Positions 45,617 to 55,795 of a stretch of 64,000 bases of DNA are shown here, one piece after another; position 1 is the first letter of the stretch, and every line of letters starts with the position of its first letter. This DNA is from Paralithodes platypus. Lineage: Eukaryota > Arthropoda > Malacostraca > Decapoda > Lithodidae. The translations under genes and the position numbers were made by a program. Under the pieces are notes generated by a model, which saw only the letters and a list, made by a program, of their open reading frames with translations, had not been told where the DNA came from and ran no database searches. Where the stretch lies: the NCBI GenBank assembly GCA_032716605.1, contig CM064512.1:26713273-26777272 (forward strand). The letters run 5' to 3'.

Positions 45617-46666
45617 TTATTCTCAATTTCACTCAATAAATGCTGGTGTTCCCCAGGGATCAGTTTTGGCCCCAATTCTGTTCCTCATTCATATCAATGA
45701 TCTCATATCTACCACTCATTATCCAATACATTCCTACGCAGATGACTCAACACTCCACTGTTCCTTCACATTTACCAATTCTTTCACCCAACCCGATCTT
45801 ATAAATTCAAAAATAAACACTGCAATTTCTCTGAACCAGGACCTTTCTAGAATTAATGGATGGGTACAAAAGAATCTAGTTTCCTTTAATGCACAGAAAA
45901 CCAAATACATTCAATTTTCTAACTGACAGAATCTCACTGACTCCCATATATTTTTTAATGATGTAAATATTCCCACTTCCCCTAGTATTGACATTCTCGG
46001 TGTAACATTAACTACTAACTTGAGCTGGACACATTATGTTAGAAGCATTGCTAAGAATGCCTCTAAAAAACTGGGACTCCTGTACAGAGTTCGAGAATTC
46101 TTCACTGACGAGCAGTTGGCCGTGATATATAAAAGTCATGTGCGTTCTCAGATGGATTACTGTTCACCTCTGTGGGGTGGAAGTGGAGTGGTTGCATTGA
46201 GGCAGTTGGACAAAATTCAAAATAAAGCAATTAGATTAATCAATAACCGAGCAATCACACAGGACCTTCCTACATTATCCATACGAAGAAACGTTGCATC
46301 CCTTGCATTATTCTACAGATATTTTCACAGCAATTGTTCCGAGGAACTTGCTTCAATTGTGCCGCCTCTCCACATCTTTCTCCGTAGAACTAGGGCAGCT
46401 GAGAGCGCCCATGAATTTACACTTTCTCCTCCACAATGCAGAACTTCTGCTTATCAGAATTCATTTATCCCCAGAGCTACTACTCTTTGGAATTCACTTC
46501 CCTCGAATTGCTTCCCACAAACTTACAATCTACAAATGTTTAAATCCAGTTGTTACAAACATTTTATGAATGGAGGATGCCTTTAGGTACATGGACCTTT
46601 TTGTTTTATCTGTGTTTTTCCTTCCTCCGTTCATTGTCTCTTAAAAAAAAAAAAAAAAAAAAAAAA
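45617..46666 (+). mobile_element. Jockey-like LINE in satellite, short copy
   Basis: About 1.05 kb of the 3' end of the LINE seen at 34819-37027, starting inside the RT at the segment corresponding to 35984. Frames 45537-45926 (SQFHSINAGVPQGSVLAPIL, HSYADDSTLHC) and 46020-46586 (C-terminus, ending FMNGGCL) are separated by a single stop (TTTCTAACTGA at about 45920) and are cleaner than in the long copy. A tail of 24 A ends at 46666. The flanks AATGT repeat on both sides, a different target from the long copy, so this is an independent insertion. Confidence 0.88.
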
Positions 46667-48609
46667 TGTGCTAACTGGTTACAACATGGTAACAGTTGTA
46701 TATACATTAATGTTATATCATATATTTCATGTTGAACACATTATATTAGTATATATTACATTGTGCTAACTGGTTACAACATGGTAACAGTTGTATATAC
46801 ATTAATGTTATATCATATATTTAATGTTGAACACATTATATTAGTATATATTACAATGTGGTAACTGGTTACAACATGGTAACAGTTGTATATACGTTAA
46901 TGTTATATCATATATTTCATGTTGAACACCTTATATTAGTATATATTGCAATGTACTGACTGGTTACAACATGGTAACAGTTGTATATACATTAATGTTA
47001 TATCATATATTTCATGTTGAACACATTATATTAGTATATATTACATTGTGCTAACTGGTTACAACATGGTAACAGTTGTATATACATTAATGTTATATCA
47101 TATATTTAATGTTGAACACATTATATTAGTATATATTACAATGTGGTAACTGGTTACAACATGGTAACAGTTGTATATACGTTAATGTTATATCATATAT
47201 TTCATGTTGAACACCTTATATTAGTATATATTGCAATGTACTGACTGGTTACAACATGGTAACAGTTGTATATACATTAATGTTATATCATATATTTCAT
47301 GTTGAACACATTATATTAGTATATATTACAATGTACTAACTGGTTACAACATGGTAACAGTTGTACATACATTAATGTTATATCATATATTTCATGTTGA
47401 ACACATTATATTAGTATATATTACAATGTACTAACTGGTTACAACATGGTAACAGTTGTATATACATTAATGTTATATCATATATTTCATGTTGAACACA
47501 TTATATTAGTATATATTACAATGTACTAACTGGTTACAACATGGTAACAGTTGTATATACATTAATGTTATATCATATATTTCATGTTGAACACATTATA
47601 TTGGTATATATTACATTGTGCTAACTGGTTCCAACATGGTAACAGTTGTATATACATTAATGTTATATCATATATTTCATGTTGAACACATTATATTAGT
47701 ATATATTACAATGTGGTAACTGGTTACAACATGGTAACAGTTGTATATACATTAATGTTATATCATATATTTCATGTTGAACACATTATATTAGTATATA
47801 TTAAAATGTGGTAACTGGTTACAACATGGTAACAGTTGTATAGACATTAATGTTATATCATATATTTCATGTTGAACACATTATATTAGTATATATTACA
47901 ATGTACTGACTGGTTACAACATGGTAACAGTTGTATATACATTAATGTTATATCATATATTTCATGTTGAACACATTATATTAGTATATATTACAATGTA
48001 CTAACTGGTTACAACATGGTAACAGTCGTACATACATTAATGTTATATCATATATTTCATGTTGAACACATTATATTAGTATATATTACATTGTGCTAAC
48101 TGGTTACAACATGGCAACAGTTGTATGTACATTAATGTTATATCATATATTTCATGTTGAACACATTATATTAGTATATATTACATTGTGTTAACTGGTT
48201 ACAACATGGTAACAGTTGTATATACATTAATCTTATATCATATATTTCATGTTGAACACATTTTATTAGTATATATTACAATGTACTAACTGGTTACAAC
48301 ATGGTAACAGTTGTATATACATTAATGTTATATCATATATTTCATGTTGAACACATTATATTAGTATATATTACAATGTACTATCTGGTTACAACATGGT
48401 AACAGTTGTATATACATTAATGTTACATCATATATTTCATGTTGAACACATTATATTAGTATATATTACAATGCACTAACTGGTTACAACATGGTAACAG
48501 TTGTATATACATTAATGTTATATCATATATTTCATGTTGAACATATTATATTAGTATATATTGCAATGTACTAACTGGTTACAACATGATAACAGTTGTT
48601 GTTGGACCG

Positions 48610-50499
48610 TTAGTCGATGAAAAAGGAGAATACACCAAAGACGAAGTACAAAATTAGTAATGCCCTCAATACCTTCTTTGCATCAGTTTTTACAACAGAA
48701 GACCTCAGTGATATCACTACACCATCGCCGATTCAGATTGATAATTCAGATGTTCTAAGCAATATCACCGTTACAGAGAGAGAAGTATTGAATTGTTTAG
48801 ATAAACTCAAGGTAAATAAAACGCCAGGACCTGATACAATCTCGCCTAGAGTTCTAAAGGAAGCTAAGAATGAGCTCTCCAAACCACTGACATTACTATT
48901 CAATAAATCCTTGCAGTCTGGAACTATGCCTGATCAGTGGAAGCTAGCCAAAGTAACACCGATATTAAAAAAAGGCAGCAAATCCCTACCCAGTAACTAT
49001 CGTCCAATTAGCTTAACCTCAGTTGTATGTAAAATGCTAGAAACGGTCATACGAGACAGACTCGTAAATCACTTAGAGGAAAATAACATACTTAAAGATA
49101 CTCAACACGGCTTTCGTAAAAAACGTTCCTGTTTAACAAACGTCTTTGACTTCTTCCACGATATCCTCAACCTCTACGATGAGAGTAAAGCTGTAGATAT
49201 TATATACCTTGATTTTCAAAAGGCCTTTGACAAAGTTCCCCACAAACGTTTACTGCTAAAACTAAAAGCGCATGGAATACAAGACGGTGTGTTGAAATGG
49301 ATAGAAAATTGGCTCAGCAACAGAAAGCAAAGGGTAGTCATAAACGGTAAGGCATCTAAATGGACCAATGTAAGTAGCGGGGTACCCCAGGGATCGGTAC
49401 TAGGACCAATTCTCTTTCTAATTTACATCAACGACATAGATGAGGGTCTCACCTGCACAATCTCAAAATTTGCTGACGATACAAAAATTGCAAATAGCGT
49501 ACTCTCAAAAGAACAAGTTGACGATATGCAACACAATCTAGATAAATTGTCATGTTGGGCCCAAATTTGGCAAATGAGTTTCAATGCGGATAAATGTAAA
49601 GTACTACATGTCGGATACCTAAATGAGAAAGCAAACTATTCGATGAATGGCACTCAGCTTATGAATGTAAACAGAGAAACTGATCTGGGAGTAACAATAT
49701 CGAGTAACCTAAAACCGAGCCAACAATGTTCAGATGTTGTTAAGAAGGCAAACAAAATAATTGGCTTTATAGGCAGGTCATTTGAGCATAAATCCAAAGA
49801 AGTTATCCTAACCCTTTACAATTCATTAGTCCGCCCTCTTCTGGAATACTGCGTTCAATCCTGGTGCCCTTATTACCAAAAAGATATAAACAAGCTAGAA
49901 CGAGTTCAACATAGAGTTACCAAAATGATACCTAGCCTAAAGAACAAACCATACGAAGAGCGTCTTAGAGAATTATATCTATTTCCTTTAACCCAGCGCA
50001 GATTAAGAGGCGACTTAATTCAAGTGTTCAAAATCATCAAAGGCATCGACAATATGAACTGTAGTAAGTACTTCACTATCGACCAATCTAATTACACGCG
50101 GGGAAACGGTTGCAAAATTATTGGTAAATCTTTTAACTCGCACGAATCTAAGAATTTCTTCTTCAATCGAGTTGTCAACTTGTGGAATGGGCTTCCCCGA
50201 GACGTTATAGACTGCAGCACCGTTGATTCATTTAAATTCCGCCTAGACAAATATCTCGCATCAAACCCGCGACTAACTGCGTTTGTAAATGAATAACTTT
50301 ATCCTCCCCTCAGTTACTAACCCATATGTTCCCTACTAACTTACATGGCAGGGCAGTAGTTCCCTTTCCAATGTTCCCTTACCCACTCTAAACCACTGTT
50401 TGGACACTTAATCCTCAGTGTTTTGGAGGACAAGCAGCCTAGCAGGGTCACTAGATCTGTTGTTGCTTGATATCCTTTGTACTCCTTTGTACTCCTTTG
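48610..50499 (+). mobile_element. CR1-like LINE in satellite
   Basis: The insertion splits one satellite monomer at AACAGTTGT / ATATACATT with no target duplication beyond the shared TTGT. It is 5'-truncated just before the RT domain: GPLVDEKGEYTKDEVQN is read in another frame immediately upstream of the ORF. After the ORF come about 180 bases of 3' UTR and a tail of three TCCTTTGTAC-type 10-mers (50468-50500). A short 3' tandem tail and lack of target duplication fit the CR1/L2 group. Confidence 0.8.
48617..50296 (+). CDS. CR1-like LINE reverse transcriptase, intact frame
   Basis: 559 codons, no stop. RT motifs in order: NKTPGPDTISPRVLKEA (about 75-90), YRPISLTSVVCKMLE (about 130), QHGFRKKRSCLTNVF (about 165), DIIYLDFQKAFDKVPH (about 195), SSGVPQGSVLGPILFLIYIN (about 260) and KFADDTKIANS, the catalytic FADD, at about 290. 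The C-terminal part (GVTISSNLKPSQQC, LYNSLVRPLLEYCVQSW, NLWNGLPRDVIDC) is typical of CR1-superfamily ORF2. The endonuclease that should precede the RT is missing by 5' truncation. The ATG lies within the domain and is not the ancestral start. It is the best-preserved RT in the window. Confidence 0.9.
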   Translation: MKKENTPKTKYKISNALNTFFASVFTTEDLSDITTPSPIQIDNSDVLSNITVTEREVLNCLDKLKVNKTPGPDTISPRVLKEAKNELSKPLTLLFNKSLQSGTMPDQWKLAKVTPILKKGSKSLPSNYRPISLTSVVCKMLETVIRDRLVNHLEENNILKDTQHGFRKKRSCLTNVFDFFHDILNLYDESKAVDIIYLDFQKAFDKVPHKRLLLKLKAHGIQDGVLKWIENWLSNRKQRVVINGKASKWTNVSSGVPQGSVLGPILFLIYINDIDEGLTCTISKFADDTKIANSVLSKEQVDDMQHNLDKLSCWAQIWQMSFNADKCKVLHVGYLNEKANYSMNGTQLMNVNRETDLGVTISSNLKPSQQCSDVVKKANKIIGFIGRSFEHKSKEVILTLYNSLVRPLLEYCVQSWCPYYQKDINKLERVQHRVTKMIPSLKNKPYEERLRELYLFPLTQRRLRGDLIQVFKIIKGIDNMNCSKYFTIDQSNYTRGNGCKIIGKSFNSHESKNFFFNRVVNLWNGLPRDVIDCSTVDSFKFRLDKYLASNPRLTAFVNE

Positions 50500-50986
50500 T
50501 ATATACATTAATGTTATATCATATATTTCATGTTGAACACATTATATTAGTATATATTACAATGTACTAACTGGTTACAACATGGTAACAGTTGTATATA
50601 CATAAATGTTATATCATATATTTCATGTTGAACACATTATATTAGTATATATTACAATGTACTAACTGGTTACAACATGGTAACAGTTGTATATACATTA
50701 ATGTTATATTATATATTTCATGTTGAACACATTATATTAGTATATATTACAATGTGGTAACTGGTTACAACATGGTAGCAGTTGTATGTACATTAATGTT
50801 ATATCATATAATTCATGTTAAACACATTATATTAGTATATATTACAATGGGGTAACTGGTTACAACATGGTAACAGTTGTATATACATTAATGTTATATC
50901 ACATATTTCATGTTGAACACATTATATTAGTATATATTACAATGTACTGACTGGTTACAACATGGTAACAGTTGAATATACATTAA

Positions 50987-51009
50987 CCCTTTATGTGGCG
51001 GCGCTCGAC
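50987..51009 (+). mobile_element. 23-bp remnant of the MITE
   Basis: TTAA-CCCTTTATGTGGCGGCGCTCGAC-TTAA sits at the place that corresponds to MITE copy B in a duplicated satellite block. It keeps the left terminal CCCTT and an internal piece identical to 44553-44570; 457 bp are gone. Confidence 0.75.
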
Positions 51010-51811
51010 TTAATGTTATATCATATATTTCATGTTGAACACATTATATTAGTATATATTACAATGTACAAACTGGTTACAACATAGTAACAGTTGTATA
51101 TACGTTAATGTTATATCATATATTTCATGTTGAACACATTATATTAGTATACTGTATATTACATTGTGCTAACTGGTTACAACATGGTAACAGTTGTATA
51201 TACATTAATGTTATATCATATATTTCATGTTGAACACATTATATTAGTATATATTACAATGTGGTAACTGGTTACAGCATGGTAACAGTTGTATATACAT
51301 TAATGTTATATAATATATTTCACGTTGAACACATTATATTAGTATATATTACAATGTACTAACTGGATACAACATGGTAACAGTTGTATATACATTAATG
51401 TTATATCATATATATCATGTTGAACACATTATATAAGTATATATTACACTGTACCAACTGGTTACAACATGGTAACAGTTGTATATACATTAATGTTATA
51501 TCATATATTTCATGTTGAACACATTATATTAGTATATATTACAATGTACTAACTGGTTACAACATGGTAACAGTTGTATATACATTAATGTTATATCATA
51601 TATTTCATGTTGAACACATTATATTAGTATATATTACAATGTGGTAACTGGTTACAACATGGTAACAGTTGTATATACATTAATGTTATATAATATATTT
51701 CATGTTGAACACATTATATTAGTATATATTACAATGTACATACTGGTTACAACATGGTAACAGTTGTACATACATTAATGTTATATCATATATCATATAT
51801 CATATATTACC

Positions 51812-51920
51812 GACAGTCCGCATGAATGACCATGCTTTAATCCAGTACACCACACTGTGGTGTTGGATTATAGCATGGGCACTCGTCCTGAATGTCGGTG
51901 GTTCGAGTCCGTCTGTAGCA
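51812..51920. mobile_element. Head-to-head tRNA-like SINE heads
   Basis: CCATGCTTTAATCCAGTACACCACA and TGTGGTGTTGGATTATAGCATGG form a long imperfect hairpin (51829-51878). Each arm, read outward, looks like a tRNA-derived head: GGTGT..TGGATTA.AGCATGG, then on the plus strand GGTGGTTCGAGTCCG, a B box (51897-51911). On the minus strand the head runs CGGACTGTCGG into the satellite edge and stops. It marks the right end of the satellite. Confidence 0.5.
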
Positions 51921-51954
51921 TTAATACATTTAGAAGCTCACATGTATATGTGAG

Positions 51955-52930
51955 ATATACTATCTCCTATTCTCTTACTAATTTGTATAAATTATCTCCT
52001 CAACTGTACCTCAATTCCCATGCATTCATACACAGACGACTCAACCTTACACTACTCCATTAGTTTTTCAGAACGCCCCAGCCAGCAATCCCTCAACGAC
52101 AAACGTAATGAAGCCATAGAACTCTTAAGTTCTGATCTAAATACTATCTCCAATTGGGACAGAGAAAACCTTGCTACCTTTAATGCTTCCAAAACCCAAT
52201 TTCTCCATCTATCTACCCGTAAGGAACTCCCAGCGGACTATCCCTTATTCTTCAACAATACAAAAATCAATCCTTCATCTTCTCTCAATATTCTTGGTGT
52301 CTCTTTTTCTTCTGCTCTCTGTTGGAAGGATCATATTACCAGTCTTGCTAAGGCAGCCTCCCAGAAGCTGGGTGTGCTCAACCGCCTTAGGAGGTTCTTT
52401 TCCCCTGCACAGCTTCTTGCTATGTACAGGGGAATAGTGCGTCCTTGTATTGAGTAGTGTTCACATGTGTGAGGAGGTTCCTCTCACACCGCTCTCCTAG
52501 ACAAAGTTTAAAGGAAGGCCTTTCGTATAATTAACTCCCGTCCACTCACAAACTCTCTGCAATCTCTCTCTCTCCGCCGCAATGTTGCATCTCTCTCGCT
52601 ATTCTATCGCTACTATAATAATCAGTGTTCCTCAGAGCTTTCCCAGTGTATACCACCTCCTTTACGTAGGGCACGTGGTACCCGTCTTGCAACTCAATCC
52701 CACCCCTGCTCTGTGCAACTCTCCATCCCGAGCTCTGGAACTCTCTCCCAGAATCAGTCTTTCCCTCTTCCTATGACTTAAATTGCTTCAAACTCCGTGT
52801 GTCCAGGCATTTTGGCTCGAACCTCCCCTGATTTTGGCCCTGTCACTCTTTCAACTATGGGGGAGGCACTCGCTATAGGCAGTTCTGCCTTTTGCCTCCC
52901 TCAATCACATAGAAAAAAATAAATAAAAAA
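51955..52930 (+). pseudogene. Jockey-like LINE, copy C (RT end and 3' UTR)
   Basis: 5'-truncated inside the RT (LSPILLLICINYLLNCTS, then HSYTDDSTLHYS, where YADD is YTDD). The main frame is 52020-52457 (NWDRENLATFNASKTQFLHL, LGVLNRLRRFFSPAQLLAMY, ending at RPCIE-stop). The following 3' part is frameshifted (52582-52776 and others). It ends with GCAGTTCTGCCTTTTGCCTC and a tail of AAATAAAT type. Same family as 31254-33404. Confidence 0.85.
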
Positions 52931-52957
52931 ATAAAAAAATATACTCTATATATACCG

Positions 52958-53009
<52 letters not shown>

Positions 53010-55795
53010 ACCATTTGCATTATGAAATTGGGAACTGTCTGTAACAAAGCTGAGGGATTGTCAGTTCTTTCCTGAATCTTGTCATTAGTTCCTTCAGTAA
53101 TACAGTCCAGAGATCTAGGGGGTTTAAACGGGATCGACAGCTCTTCTTAATGGAAGGGTGGAAACTGGGACGTAAAGGTATATATTACAACTGAGTACTG
53201 GTAGATTGTATAATAATGCATTAAATAATCGTGGATGCTTTACTTTGCAAGTTTAGTTAAGCCGGATGATAATATGCTCACAATACTGTTTGCATTAAAA
53301 ATTGAAACATTCTTCGGTTAAATAAATAGTAAATTGATTACATAAACAATCCTGATGGTTGAATATAATAATTCTGATATTCTTCAGTTATAACGATTTG
53401 TTTACATGTCGTATAATATGGTATTGATTAGTGTAACTAGGCTAGACAAAGGTTTAGCAAGTTGTCCGACATCAGTGTTGACTATTATACTGTATAGTAC
53501 AAACTCACTTAATTCCGTCAATAAACAACAACTATTGCCCTGACTCACACTTTTCCTAGTAGCACCTGGACATTACCCGATCAACTGTCTTGATGGTGTA
53601 ATGGTTAAAATGTGTAAGTTCTGTATGTTATATCCTGAGTCTAAATTCTGGTAGAATCACATGCCTTCATGAATTTGATTTGGGGTGTTATTGGTGTTAA
53701 GAACGATGTTACGAAAAACACAGTTCCACTCGTGAAAGACAGTGGATAACTGACTTGAGGGTGTTCAAGCAGGCCTTCCTGTGGTTGAGCAGTGTTGCCA
53801 ACAGTTAGCAGAAAGCCTATGCATGATCTTAGCAAAAACGGCTCCCTATTAGCAAAGCAAAACAGGTGTAAATCGATCGTAAATTAGTGACGAGACTCTC
53901 TCGTGGCTCGCACTGGCGTGCAACTGTCAGGGTGACGAGACTCTCTAGTTGCCGGTAAAGATTGGGTTAACAATATTGTTTCAAAGTATTGTTTCCATAA
54001 GTATACACACTACACAAGTAATTCTAACATGCCGGTAGTTTCCAAAACATCATTAGTTTTCCCCTATAATCACTAGTGTTACATTGGTTGTTTTCCATTC
54101 TCTCACATACACAATTTATAAATAGTTCAAAAGGGTTTTGATATTTCACTCTGCATGGGTTATTAAGCGTTTGCCTGTTATCAGGCCCATCTACTTTTAT
54201 GTGTTCTATAGGTTTCTTATATGCCATACTACATTGATGTATATGTCAGTACGATCGCAGATGCATTTTATGGGAACTAATATAAACCACTAAATAACCA
54301 AAATCTCCCTATCGAAGGCGGTGGTGCCAAATGTTTTGGGTAAAACCTTAATTACACCCCCTACTGGCAACAGAGGGGCTAAAGGAAAAAAAAAATAAAA
54401 AATACTTAACCCATCCTGTATCCTATGGCAATTCTAATTTGATCCCTACCTATTAATGGGAGGCATGTTTTATGATTGTTGGATAATGGGTAAAAACAAA
54501 AATGCAAGTCTTTAGTATAGAAATCCTTATTATATAACAGAAACAGACAAATAAAAATAAAGTAAAATAATGGTAAAATAGATACATGAAACACTAGCAT
54601 TTTGCTTCCATAAATTCCTTTAACCCCAAAGCGGCAACTGTCCTCAATAGAAAACACCCCAGTGGCACTCAAAACAAAGAAATTTGTGATTAGGTGGGAT
54701 AATTCCCCTCCATTATTTTTCTACCGCTCCTACCTATGTGTCCCTCCCCTTCCCCCCTCCTAAATTATCATCTATTTTTCCTCTTATTTCCCCTTTTATC
54801 GGGTCAATATTCGGCGCGAAATTCCCCCTCCCGGTCTCTTTAACATGGGTGAGGCAGCTACAGATCCTAGCAACACAGAAACTTCTACTCAAACTCATCA
54901 GTATCGATCGAGAGCTTGTAGAGGGAACATATACGCCCCCCTTGCTCTCGCCTCATGAATGGACCGGTCGGCAATAATACGTCTTTTTCACTTCCAAATA
55001 CTATTCCCACTTTTTTTATTGCTCTTAAATGTTCATATGTTCATATTAACAGCAAAATAGGCACATATGGATAAGTAATAATTATATATGTTACATATGA
55101 CGGTTTTCGTCAAGAATAGAACCAAATATCTTCGCTTGGCAGGAAGGTTTGAACTACCATGGCTTCGCAGTTTATGAGTTAAGACTCAAGGAGAGATTTT
55201 GTCAGGACCTGGGGTTTTGTAACTTTTAATATATTTATTGCAAAAGTGAGATTGATGTCCACGATGTTTTGAAGGGGGGAGTTTTTGTTTGCTCCCTATA
55301 CATCTATCAAGCTTAGAAAAACACCCCAAGACCCCCGTCGAGATAAATTTGTAAGTGTTTCGGTAGAATAATGTCCCAGCTAAAGGCTAGTTTCTCCTAA
55401 ATTACAGGCTCACTATCCATCATAATATAATCTCGAAACTAATTGGGCTAAATATTAGGGAGAAAGGGGTCCACACAAAATAAAAACCTTCCCTTAATTT
55501 GTTAGAACAGACGTCGTCTCGTTATATATACTGTATTTTGACTCACCAGGTAGAGGGGTTCGTATCCTCCTTTGTAAACACGGAAGTAACGTATGTATTC
55601 AGGACATTATAAAATTAGACATTGTCATTTGTTAGTCCTCCATTTTATATAGTAAGTGGTCCGATTCTTCATATTAGCATTTTTCGGGCTTATAATATTA
55701 AATCTGCAAAACTCCTTTGTTGTTATTGTTGTTGTTTTCAAGATTATTATCACTCTGATCAATTTTGTTGATTTATTTCATAAGGAATCCTATTT
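52931..55795. other. Unique AT-rich DNA, no gene recognised
   Basis: 2.9 kb. A (TA)n run at 52963-53006. At 53587-53661 a degenerate tRNA-like stretch (TGGTGTAATGGTTA as A box, GAGTCTAAATTC as a poor B box). Two direct copies of GACGAGACTCTCT (about 53890 and 53936). No protein frame is convincing. Confidence 0.6.

Larger units (their letters stand above)
34704..51805. repeat. 95-bp satellite array with interruptions
   Basis: The monomer is 95 bp (for example ACTGGTTACA at 40861 and ACTGG again at 40956) and reads around ACTGGTTACAACATGGTAAC, TTGTATATACATTAATGTTA and CATGTTGAACACATTATATT. Satellite segments are 34704-34818, 37027-38087, 39142-44507, 44988-45616, 46666-48609 and 50500-51805, about 10.4 kb or some 110 monomers. 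Most monomers differ by only a few bases, mainly in the segment before ACTGG (GTACTA, GTGGTA, GTGCTA, GTACTG). The interruptions are listed separately. Such AT-rich arrays are usual in heterochromatin; the function, if any, is unknown. Confidence 0.95.

Noticed and set aside
37027..51805. Regular repeat array that could be taken for a CRISPR array
   Set aside because: The whole 95-bp unit is repeated with no variable spacers, no cas genes are present, and the context is eukaryotic. It is a satellite.
53587..53661. tRNA-like A box TGGTGTAATGGTTA
   Set aside because: The B box is poor and no cloverleaf can be drawn without many mismatches; noted only as a degenerate tRNA or SINE relic.
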